Shown piece after piece: positions 1 to 8,036 of a stretch of 64,000 bases of DNA. The stretch is from the NCBI GenBank assembly GCA_947496235.1, contig CANMCE010000004.1, positions 1 to 64,000 on the forward strand. Reading direction: 5' to 3'. The notes below the pieces were generated by a model that saw only the letters and a program-made list of their open reading frames with translations, did no database searches and was not told where the DNA came from. The DNA is from an uncultured Glaciecola sp. GTDB taxonomy: Bacteria; Pseudomonadota; Gammaproteobacteria; Enterobacterales; Alteromonadaceae. A program made the position numbers and the translations under genes. Within the stretch, counting starts at the first letter, position 1, and each line of letters opens with the position of its first letter.

Positions 1-73
1 TTAAATATCGAATTACAAATAAATTGTCGTTGTGACACTCTTAACGAGTGCCCACACAGATTGTCTTGTTTCT

Positions 74-88
74 AATTTTTAAAGAACA
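74..88 (-). promoter_or_regulatory. boxA antitermination element of rRNA leader
   Basis: The minus strand reads TGTTCTTTAAAAATT, close to the gammaproteobacterial rrn boxA (TGCTCTTTAACAATT). This is where the NusB/NusE antitermination complex binds. It lies about 170 nt downstream of the predicted start of transcription. NusB itself is encoded in this window. Confidence 0.6.
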
Positions 89-261
89 AAGTGCAAATGT
101 TGTTTTTCGCATCGCGAAAAATGTTATTTGCGCAAGAGATGTTTCGTACTCACAAAGAGTAGGACAAGACCTCTTGTGGATTAAGCCTCGTGATATAAAT
201 ACCTATGAGGTTAATCTTTGCTCAAGCGGTCTCTTTCAAGTCCCTCTCAAGCGGGATGCGA

Positions 262-289
262 ATACTACGCTAACCCAAAATTTTGTCAA
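262..289 (-). promoter_or_regulatory. rRNA-type sigma-70 promoter
   Basis: On the minus strand a perfect -35 box TTGACA (289-284) is followed after 16 bp by TAGTAT (267-262). A GC-rich discriminator (TCGCATCCC) comes next, as in stringently controlled rrn P1 promoters. The upstream side (about 290-325) is rich in A and T runs and could act as an UP element. Transcription would start near 255 and run left toward the 16S gene. Confidence 0.75.
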
Positions 290-519
290 GCTGTTTTAGT
301 GAAAAAAGATAGCTTTTTTTACCTCGTTTTAGCTTGTCTGTGAAAAGCCTCAGCAGTGGTCAAATTATGACCGCAAAGCGATACTCCTCAACAGCGAGCG
401 CGCATTCTACACAGCAAAAAAATTAGTGCAAGTGTTTTTTTAAAATGAAATCATTTTGCTATTTCAGAGTCGAAAATGTTACCGTTAAATTCACGCTGTT
501 TTATTGGAATATATCTGAC

Positions 520-3207
520 ATGAAGTCTTTATTATTTATTTTATTATCTAGTATTTGTTTGGCCCTTTTTTCGTCAACCAGTTCAGCTTCAAATCAAGAT
601 CAAATAATTAATGCTGTCGTTAATATCGAATTGAATAAAGTAGTTCCCTGGGATGAAGGATTTAACGCATCCGGATTTGGTACAGGGTTCGTTATAGATA
701 GTGAAAAAGGTTTAATACTCACTAATAAGCACATTGTAAATGTAGGGCCTATTGTTGCTTATGCTGAGTTCGCCAACAAACGTAAACTAAGTATCACGCC
801 AATTTATAGAGATCCAATACACGATTTTGGCATTTTTAAATATAACGTAAATGAGATTAACGATTTATCTATCATCCCTATTAAATTATCTACTGACGCC
901 AGTGTGGGACAAAAAATTAGATTGTATGGTAATGACGGTGGTGAAGCACTGTCTATTATAGAGGGTGTACTTTCTCGTTTAGATCGAGAGCCTCCTGTCT
1001 ACAATAACACCAATAACGATCACAACACCTATTATATGCAAGAAGCCTTAGGGACAAGTGGTGGCTCATCTGGCTCCCCAATATTAAATGATAATAATGA
1101 GGCCATCGCAATAAATGCTGGGGGGAGGGTTGATACAGCGACAGCCTTTTTTCTACCCATGAAAATGATAAAGCCTATTATCGATAACGTCATAAATGAA
1201 AAACCCGTTAACCGCGGTAGTTTACAAGTTGTTTTTGAACATGTTCCTTTCAATCAAATGACAAGACTTGGAATAAAGGCTGAACGGATAAAAGAACTGA
1301 AACAAGCATTGCCTGGAGCTAACGGAAGATTACTAGTTACACACATTGTAAAACAGAGCCCAGCTGAAACGCATTTAAAAATTGGGGATTTAATCCATAG
1401 CATCGATGATGTTGTACTCGACGACTTTTATACATTGGAAAGTAAGCTTAATAATCGCGTAAACCAAAATGTAAAAATAATATTTGAACGGGAAAATGAA
1501 ATTAAGCAAGCAAAGATTCAAGTCACGGACTTATTTTCATTAGTCCCAACAGAATATATAGAATACGGAAAAACCGTATTTACCCCTATTGGAATCGGTG
1601 CCGCGAGACTTTTTAACGTACCTATATCTGGAGTGCTTATAACCTCAGAAGGAAGAGTGTTTGGTGGTCAATCAATACGAAGTTTTGTAAAGGTCGACAG
1701 TATTAATGAAAATCCGATAAATTCGCTCGACGACTTAAAAACTACACTGACGTCGATTCCGAATAACCAAAAATTTAGTATTCGTTATCGGTATTTATAC
1801 GATCAAAAAGAACAACGCTACACAAAAGTTAGAAATTTAGCTAATTTCTACATCAATCGACATTGTAAAAATGTAATTGGCAAACAATTTTGGCAATGTA
1901 ATAAACTTCCCCCCTCCACAGATTCTATGAATGGTTTTAGCAAAAAATCAGAAAATGAGGTTTCCAGTCCGTTCGTAGATATAGAAGTAATTCGGCCACT
2001 TGAAGTTAATGTAAATGGATCAGTAATTCAAAAAGGTATGGGTCTAATTTTGGATGTTGATGCTGGCCTAATTTTAACTGGCAAAGGCATCATAGATTCA
2101 AGTTTATCCCAAGTAAATTTGTATTTTAACAATGGCACCACTTTAGCAGCCTCAGTTAGCGCAATTCATCCTTATTTAAATCTGGTATTACTATCTGCAG
2201 ACTTATCTTCGATTAATATTGATAACGCTAAAATTCCCTCACTAGAATTATCAAGGGTAAATGAGTACGAATCCGTTTTACTAAAAGGACGCACAACCCA
2301 TATAGATTTTGAAACTGAAGTGTCTAAAGGTTGGCCAGTATTAAATCAAGCACAGATAAATTTTGATTCTTATGACTTTTCCTATATTACCGGAGATTTT
2401 TCTATTTATACCTCGGAAGACAATCGGCTTCTCGCTTTGGCGCCAGGATATTCTGAAAAGGAACCCTTCGATGTAGTGATCCCCTTGGCTTTAGTTTTGG
2501 ACTTTGTACACAGCGTGACAGAAGGGAAAACGGGCAGATATCAAATTAAAGATCAATTAACCTACGTCAGTTACGCTGAAGCCCTTGAACTTGGACTTGA
2601 AAGGAAGTTCGCCCAAGACATAGCGCGAAAAGTGTTCGTTCAAAAAGCTGCTGAACTTGAAAATAGTGGTTTAGCTTCTGGAGACATAATTCTTGAAGTA
2701 AACAGTGAAAAAGTAACCACCTTGAATGAGGTTTATTTATCCTTAAACGCCGCCTCTCATAAAGTAAAAGTATTACGTAATGGCGGCATTAAGGAAATTG
2801 TAGTTAAGCCGAGCAACTGGGATTATCTGAATATAAATAAAGTGCTTATTTGGGGAGGAGGCATTATTCACTCGATGCCGTTGGCTATAAATACACCTTT
2901 CGGTCCGCAAAAAACCTGTATCAGACTTGGATATCGATATTATGGTGCGTCAGTATACTCTGCAATAGGCGGTGATCCAGTTTGCATTATTGCTCTCGAT
3001 AACCAACCTATTGATGATGTTGGGCAACTATTTTCTATTTTAAAGGAAAAACAAACCGGCGACTTTACAAAGATATTAGCCGTACGCTTAGATAAAAATT
3101 TTCAAATAGAAGAATATCGCGTTAGAGAAGAAAATTACTATTGGCCGACAGTATTGTATTCGAGAGATGAAGCAGGCTGGACATTAGACTCCAACCTGCA
3201 CGATTAA
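520..3207 (+). CDS. Tandem HtrA/Deg-like serine protease with PDZ domains, exported
   Basis: About 895 residues from the ATG at 520, which starts a clear signal peptide (MKSLLFILLSSICLALFSS...). A further in-frame ATG at 445 would put 25 hydrophilic residues in front of it. The first protease domain shows His71 (TNKHIV), Asp102 (PIHDFGIF) and Ser184 in GTSGGSSGSP, a complete trypsin-like triad. PDZ-like segments follow at about 225-330 and 345-440. A second protease-like domain (about 505-700) has GLILTGKGIID where the histidine should be and looks inactive. PDZ-like repeats close the protein. This active-plus-degenerate tandem resembles the architecture of yeast Nma111 and plant Deg7. It is convergent with pssA, with only one base between the stops. 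Its substrate is unknown. Confidence 0.75.
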   Translation: MKSLLFILLSSICLALFSSTSSASNQDQIINAVVNIELNKVVPWDEGFNASGFGTGFVIDSEKGLILTNKHIVNVGPIVAYAEFANKRKLSITPIYRDPIHDFGIFKYNVNEINDLSIIPIKLSTDASVGQKIRLYGNDGGEALSIIEGVLSRLDREPPVYNNTNNDHNTYYMQEALGTSGGSSGSPILNDNNEAIAINAGGRVDTATAFFLPMKMIKPIIDNVINEKPVNRGSLQVVFEHVPFNQMTRLGIKAERIKELKQALPGANGRLLVTHIVKQSPAETHLKIGDLIHSIDDVVLDDFYTLESKLNNRVNQNVKIIFERENEIKQAKIQVTDLFSLVPTEYIEYGKTVFTPIGIGAARLFNVPISGVLITSEGRVFGGQSIRSFVKVDSINENPINSLDDLKTTLTSIPNNQKFSIRYRYLYDQKEQRYTKVRNLANFYINRHCKNVIGKQFWQCNKLPPSTDSMNGFSKKSENEVSSPFVDIEVIRPLEVNVNGSVIQKGMGLILDVDAGLILTGKGIIDSSLSQVNLYFNNGTTLAASVSAIHPYLNLVLLSADLSSINIDNAKIPSLELSRVNEYESVLLKGRTTHIDFETEVSKGWPVLNQAQINFDSYDFSYITGDFSIYTSEDNRLLALAPGYSEKEPFDVVIPLALVLDFVHSVTEGKTGRYQIKDQLTYVSYAEALELGLERKFAQDIARKVFVQKAAELENSGLASGDIILEVNSEKVTTLNEVYLSLNAASHKVKVLRNGGIKEIVVKPSNWDYLNINKVLIWGGGIIHSMPLAINTPFGPQKTCIRLGYRYYGASVYSAIGGDPVCIIALDNQPIDDVGQLFSILKEKQTGDFTKILAVRLDKNFQIEEYRVREENYYWPTVLYSRDEAGWTLDSNLHD

Positions 3208-3208
3208 G

Positions 3209-4036
3209 TTATTGCTTATTTTCTTTAGAGTCTTCTTGTTCACTAGAAGACTCTTTTTCTTGACTTGATGTTTGAAAAGAGGTTTCTTCAAAATCTGCAT
3301 CGGGCTCAGTATCGCCAATGACATCCTCTAAAGTAAACTTATCAACTGTTCGGAAGGTATTAACTGGCCCAGCAATAGCGTATAGGGCGAACACCGTTAC
3401 CAAAACAAGGGATGGTGCAGTTGCTACAATGATAAAAATAAGCATTACAATTAAAAGTGCCACAAAGGGGACTTTGCCATGCCAATTTAATTCTTTGAAT
3501 GAATTGTACTTGAAATTACTCACCATCAATAAACCAGCTAAACCGGTAACTATGGCGACTAAAAAGCCGATGCTGTTTCCGTCTATGTTGTAATCGTAAC
3601 TTACCCAAACCGTACCTGAAACCACAGCAGCTGCTGCCGGACTTGCTAGACCTTGAAAAAAGCGCTTATCGGCAGTTTCAATTTGTGTATTAAATCTTGC
3701 GAGTCTTAAGGCGGCCCCAGCTACATACATAAATGCAGCCAACCAACCAATTTTACCTAAATCTGTCATTCCGAAATTGTAAGCCACCAACGCCGGCGCA
3801 ATACCAAAAGATACCATGTCGGCCATTGAATCGTATTCCGCTCCAAAAGCAGATTGAGTATTGGTAATTCTAGCGACTCTGCCATCTAAACCATCAAATA
3901 TCATAGCGACAAAAATAGCCACTGACGCATGTTCAAACATTCCATTCATAGACATTACAACCGCGTAAAAGCCACTGAAAAGGCCAGCCGTTGTCAATAA
4001 ATTTGGCAATAAATAAATGCCTCGTCTTTTTGTCAT
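3209..4036 (-). CDS. pssA: CDP-diacylglycerol-serine O-phosphatidyltransferase
   Basis: 275 residues of a multi-pass membrane CDP-alcohol phosphatidyltransferase. It makes phosphatidylserine from CDP-diacylglycerol and L-serine, the first step toward phosphatidylethanolamine. The family signature is complete: D51-G52-x2-A55-R56-x8-G65-x3-D69-x3-D73. About six to eight hydrophobic helices follow, and the tail is hydrophilic, rich in Glu, Ser and Lys. The short N-terminus (TKRRGIYLLPNLLT) marks the small integral-membrane type and not the E. coli peripheral enzyme. It is transcribed alone, divergent from the PEP-CTERM gene. Confidence 0.9.
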   Translation of the reverse strand: MTKRRGIYLLPNLLTTAGLFSGFYAVVMSMNGMFEHASVAIFVAMIFDGLDGRVARITNTQSAFGAEYDSMADMVSFGIAPALVAYNFGMTDLGKIGWLAAFMYVAGAALRLARFNTQIETADKRFFQGLASPAAAAVVSGTVWVSYDYNIDGNSIGFLVAIVTGLAGLLMVSNFKYNSFKELNWHGKVPFVALLIVMLIFIIVATAPSLVLVTVFALYAIAGPVNTFRTVDKFTLEDVIGDTEPDADFEETSFQTSSQEKESSSEQEDSKENKQ

Positions 4037-4323
4037 ATTTTTCGTTTTTCCACTATTTTACATTTTAAAAAGAAGCGATTTGCTTAGGTCTAACTATAGC
4101 ATTGGATTTCAATGACATATAGCCTTTTGTTTGTAACGCATTAGAACAAGCCACTTGAGAAAAGTTTAAAAAACAATCAAATTTCACTGTTCTTTTGTGT
4201 CAGGATTTTATACAATGCGCCGATAGAAAACAGGGAAAGTTTTTTTATTCTATTGTTTTTTAAAGAGTTTATTCTTTAGGCACAGTTGTTGCTAAAGATA
4301 CCGTTAGATGTAGACATATAGAG

Positions 4324-5148
4324 ATGATCATGAAAATAAAATTGCTAGGATTAGCGGCAACGCTAACATTGATGACATCAATGGCACAGGCTGGAGAACA
4401 AACTTGGGATTTTGGCTCTGGTTCATTTGGTTCTTACGGTGTAGGAAACACCTTAAATATAAGCTCTGGTGGTGTTAACATGCAGGTAACAGCATGGGCT
4501 AGCTCGTCAGAATGTGGTTATCCTTATGGCGGGTCACCAAATCCAGGAACGGATCCTGATCCTTGTGTTGCACCAGCACAACTAAATCGCTGGGGTAGTC
4601 ATTTAGGTATTTCTAACCAAGACGAAATTAATAACAACTACACTTCTTCTCCAAACCATGCCATCGACAATATATATAACGGCGGTGATTCGCCTGATGA
4701 TATAGAGTACGAAATGGTGTTACTATCATTTAACAAAGAAGTTGATGTTGCATCATTTAATATTGGTTGGTGGAGCAATGATAGTGACATGAGCGTGCTC
4801 GCTTACACAGGCGGAGCAACTAATGGTAATTTCTTCGATGGAACAAGCACATGGGAAGATCTAATGTCTTCTGGTTGGGATCACATTAATCATTACTCAA
4901 ACGTTTCTGTTGGCTCATCTGTAACTACGGCCTCTGACCCTACATATTCTCAGTATTGGTTGATTGGTGCATATAATGGTATTTTTGGTCATCCTGAAAG
5001 TTGGTCAACTGGAAATGACGCAATTAAACTTGCTGGCTTAACTACTCACACCAAGCCTGACACAGGAACCGTAACTGAAGCTAGCGCACCTGGAATGCTT
5101 GCAATGCTGATAGGCGGAGCGTTATTATTCCTGAGAAGGCGAAAATAA
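4324..5148 (+). CDS. PEP-CTERM-type exosortase-dependent surface protein
   Basis: 274 residues with an N-terminal signal peptide (MKIKLLGLAATLTLMTSMAQA) and a secreted, Gly/Ser/Asn-rich body. The C-terminus has a sorting signal: EASAPGML, then a hydrophobic helix, then RRRK. The usual Pro-Glu-Pro is replaced by Ser-Ala-Pro, a variant seen in marine Alteromonadales. Exosortase would cut and anchor such a protein at the cell surface. The body (GWWSNDSDMSVLAYTGG) resembles exosortase-dependent surface proteins of the XDP1 type, but I am not certain. A second ATG at 4330 is equally possible and has a better-placed GAGA. A strong terminator follows, then the PrsT gene. Confidence 0.7.
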   Translation: MIMKIKLLGLAATLTLMTSMAQAGEQTWDFGSGSFGSYGVGNTLNISSGGVNMQVTAWASSSECGYPYGGSPNPGTDPDPCVAPAQLNRWGSHLGISNQDEINNNYTSSPNHAIDNIYNGGDSPDDIEYEMVLLSFNKEVDVASFNIGWWSNDSDMSVLAYTGGATNGNFFDGTSTWEDLMSSGWDHINHYSNVSVGSSVTTASDPTYSQYWLIGAYNGIFGHPESWSTGNDAIKLAGLTTHTKPDTGTVTEASAPGMLAMLIGGALLFLRRRK

Positions 5149-5166
5149 CAAAACTATTTGAATAAG

Positions 5167-5193
5167 AAGCCGATTATATAATCGGCTTTTTTT
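5167..5193 (+). terminator. Rho-independent terminator after the PEP-CTERM gene
   Basis: A perfect palindrome, AAGCCGATTAT/ATAATCGGCTT (5167-5177 and 5178-5188), runs into a T tract. It sits just after the PEP-CTERM stop codon and only 18 bp before the start of the next gene, so it would limit read-through into prsT. Confidence 0.85.
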
Positions 5194-5210
5194 GTTTTTA
5201 GAGGGTGTAG

Positions 5211-7994
5211 ATGCGACGCTTATTTCTTTTACTAAGTCTTTTTTCACATAGTGTAGTGGCTCAACAAGAGCAACAAGGTGACTTGAACGGTGATTTCGAG
5301 TCAGCATATATCGCCTTTGACAAAGGTGCTATTGATGAAAGTTATATTTATTTAAAACGTAGCTTAGACGAAAATCCTAACCACCTGCCAAGTAAAATAT
5401 TGATGGGTGAAGTATTAGGTCTATCCGGTTATTATGAAGATGCAGAAGAGATTTTATTAGACGCATTAGACGAAAACGGCGATCCCAACCTCATTGTAGA
5501 ACCGCTTATTAATGTGTTGTTTTCCCTACAAAAGTACCAAGCAATTACAGAATTAGAAACCAATCAGCTTACCCCAGTAAAAAAAGCAAGACTCCTAATT
5601 GCAAAAGCTGGTGCTTATTTTATTTTAAAGGATACACAACAAGCACTTTTAAGAGCAGAACAAGCACTTGAAACGGGAGCATCCGAAGTACAAGTATTAA
5701 ATGCTGCGGCTAACATCAACATTCAGTCAGGTGAAAATGATAGAGCCATGGCGCTACTTAAAACCTCTCTAAATATCGATGATAGAAACGCCGAAACATA
5801 TCGTTTGCTTGCAGAGGCAAATAAAAAACTCGGCAGAAAGGAAACTCAAATTACCTATCTTGAAACAGCGCTAAAATTATTCGAAAAACACCCACTAATC
5901 CTTAGAGATTTGGTCGCTGCTTACATATCGCAAAAACGTTTCCAAGATGCATTGGCGCAATTGGATCGCGCATTAGAATTATCGCCTGATGATCCAATGG
6001 CTAAACTCCTTAAAAGCTGGGTGTTGTCTAGATTAGATAGACAGCAAGAAGCGTCCGCTGAACTAGATGAATTGGTAAATAAATTAAGTCTGGTCGACGA
6101 TCAAACTGCAAATGAAAGTGACGAACTCCTGTATATCAGTGGTATCGCTAATTTAGCAAATGGAAATTTTGAAAAAGCTCGCACTATGCTCAGTCGCTAT
6201 TTACAACGAAACAATGGTGACTTTAACGCAGCAAAAATGTTGGTAGAAGTGTATAAAAACGAAGGCAATTATATAGCGGCGGCCGAGATACTAGAGCAAT
6301 ATCAAAATGAAGTAGACAAAGATCCATTAATGATTAAAGAGATTTGTGAATTGTATATTCGCTCAAATCGGAATCACAAATGTAACTTTTTGATTAATGC
6401 CACTGAGTCCAAATTTACCGACGATCCGATTTTTTTAGCAACTAAAGCTAGATTAATGATGGCTAGAGGTAAGCCTCAGCTAGCATTTGAAAGTTTAAAT
6501 AAAATAACGACTGACAGTTTTGAACTAAGTGTTCAACGAGCCGTTATGGCGCTTCAGTCTGATAATTTAGAGGTTGCAGGCAAGTTAATTGATGCTTTAT
6601 TTGAAGCTCGCCCAGACAGTCCAAATGTGCAAAACTTAAAAGCTTCATATTTAGTAAAGTCTGGAGAAAAGTCTATTGCTGAAGAGCTTTACCGAAAAAT
6701 ACTTAAGAATGATCCCTCTCACTTTTCAGCGAATTATAATTTTGCACTGTTTTTGTTTGAGCAAAAAAGATTTAAAGAAGCAAAAGATTTAGCCGTACGA
6801 GTCAGCAACCTCGCTCCCGAAAACATTCCTGCTAAAATATTGCTTAGTCGAATTTTTATAGGGTTGGGAAATACTGAACAAGCGCGAGAAATTCTGTTAG
6901 AAGCAGAAGCGAGAAGTAAAGAAAATGAAGCGCTGAAGCGAACAATTTTGGCGCTGGAAGTCACTGTAGAAGATTATGAAAAAGCGCTGCAAACAGTAAA
7001 TTGGTTACTGAAACGCCAGTTTTTGTCATCAGACCTACTATTGACAAGATTCGAAATTTTAAAAGCACTCGGACAGAAAACTAGTGCGATTGAAGACTTG
7101 AATACCCTGTATGGAATTTTTATTGAAGATCATCAAGCTTTATATGATTTAAGCGAGAGGTTTATCAATATAGAAGAATTTTCTGGCGCCGAAAAATCTC
7201 TCGCAAGAGCCCTTGAATTAGACAAGGATAATTTTCTTTATAGACGTAATTTGATACGAGTATATCTATTCAGAGGGAAATTAACTGAAGCGCAAACACA
7301 ATTTGATGAATTAGCAACAAACTATATCCGCAATCCAGACGTGGAGTTATTAAGGGGCGATATTGCTTTAGCAAAGAACAATCCAAGTAAAGCTATGGAT
7401 TGTTATATTAAAGCGCTGGACATAAGTCCAATTTTAACGCCTGCTATCATTGGTGCTTATCAGCTATCGCGACAAGGCATCAAAGCAAAGAGCTTCGAGA
7501 AGAAGTTCGAAAACCTAGCCAAAGATCCAGTGAACAATGTTTTTGCAACCCATCTTTTAGCCGATTATTACATGGAAAAAGATGAACTGGAAAAAGCGAA
7601 AGCAAAATATATGTCTATAGTGAACATAAATGAATATCCGGCTAACCACAGAGTGTTGAACAACTTAGCAAATTTATATATTCAAGAAAATCGCCTTGAT
7701 GTTGCCTATGGATATATCCAACAAGCTTATGAAACCAATCAACAGAATTTTGCGATTTTAGATACTTTAGGTTGGGTATTAAGTTTGCAAGGTGACTTTA
7801 CTCAAGGGCTAGATTATTTACGTCGTTCGTATTCAATAAATGCTCAAGATCCAAATAATCGCTTTCATATCGCCTATACCTTAGAAAAACTTGGCAGAAT
7901 AAATGAAGCGAAAAGAGAGTTGAAGGTTTTACTCTCTGATTTCGGCGAATTTGAAAAAAGGCAGAAAGCTGAAGAGTTAATGCAAAACATATAA
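5211..7994 (+). CDS. prsT: PEP-CTERM system TPR-repeat protein PrsT
   Basis: 927 residues: a signal peptide (MRRLFLLLSLFSHSVVA) followed by an almost continuous array of tetratricopeptide repeats, about 20 units. The opening segment (FDKGAIDESYIYLKRSL) and the C-terminal block (ILDTLGWVLSLQGDF, then YLRRSYSINA) match the PrsT family that accompanies exosortase/PEP-CTERM sorting in exopolysaccharide-producing bacteria. Its role is probably scaffolding of polysaccharide or surface-protein export, but this is not settled for the family. AGAGGG sits 6 nt before the ATG. The exosortase itself is not in this window. Confidence 0.75.
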   Translation: MRRLFLLLSLFSHSVVAQQEQQGDLNGDFESAYIAFDKGAIDESYIYLKRSLDENPNHLPSKILMGEVLGLSGYYEDAEEILLDALDENGDPNLIVEPLINVLFSLQKYQAITELETNQLTPVKKARLLIAKAGAYFILKDTQQALLRAEQALETGASEVQVLNAAANINIQSGENDRAMALLKTSLNIDDRNAETYRLLAEANKKLGRKETQITYLETALKLFEKHPLILRDLVAAYISQKRFQDALAQLDRALELSPDDPMAKLLKSWVLSRLDRQQEASAELDELVNKLSLVDDQTANESDELLYISGIANLANGNFEKARTMLSRYLQRNNGDFNAAKMLVEVYKNEGNYIAAAEILEQYQNEVDKDPLMIKEICELYIRSNRNHKCNFLINATESKFTDDPIFLATKARLMMARGKPQLAFESLNKITTDSFELSVQRAVMALQSDNLEVAGKLIDALFEARPDSPNVQNLKASYLVKSGEKSIAEELYRKILKNDPSHFSANYNFALFLFEQKRFKEAKDLAVRVSNLAPENIPAKILLSRIFIGLGNTEQAREILLEAEARSKENEALKRTILALEVTVEDYEKALQTVNWLLKRQFLSSDLLLTRFEILKALGQKTSAIEDLNTLYGIFIEDHQALYDLSERFINIEEFSGAEKSLARALELDKDNFLYRRNLIRVYLFRGKLTEAQTQFDELATNYIRNPDVELLRGDIALAKNNPSKAMDCYIKALDISPILTPAIIGAYQLSRQGIKAKSFEKKFENLAKDPVNNVFATHLLADYYMEKDELEKAKAKYMSIVNINEYPANHRVLNNLANLYIQENRLDVAYGYIQQAYETNQQNFAILDTLGWVLSLQGDFTQGLDYLRRSYSINAQDPNNRFHIAYTLEKLGRINEAKRELKVLLSDFGEFEKRQKAEELMQNI

Positions 7995-8020
7995 AAAAGC
8001 GAGCTTTACAGCTCGCTTTT
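7995..8020. terminator. Bidirectional terminator between prsT and clpB
   Basis: A perfect 11-bp stem AAAAGCGAGCT (7995-8005) / AGCTCGCTTTT (8010-8020) with a 4-nt loop. T runs lie on the 3' side in both orientations, so it can serve the convergent prsT and clpB transcripts. Confidence 0.85.
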
Positions 8021-8036
8021 CACCTAACAGCTTATG

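Larger units (their letters stand above)
1..440 (-). promoter_or_regulatory. Promoter and leader region of an rRNA operon (16S gene off the left edge)
   Basis: Read on the minus strand, this stretch has the anatomy of a ribosomal RNA leader. A strong promoter lies at 262-289, followed by about 170 nt with stem-loops such as the perfect 8-bp stem 103-110/114-121. A boxA-like antitermination motif, TGTTCTTTAAAAATT, occupies 88-74, and an AT-rich run continues to the window edge. Sequence of this kind directly precedes 16S rRNA in Alteromonadales, but the 16S gene itself is not in the window, so that link is inferred. The only open frame here, about 80 codons on the plus strand, looks like chance. 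Confidence 0.75.

Noticed and set aside
48..299. An 83-codon open frame on the plus strand
   Set aside because: It lies antisense to the rRNA leader and promoter, has no ribosome-binding site and no recognisable family features.
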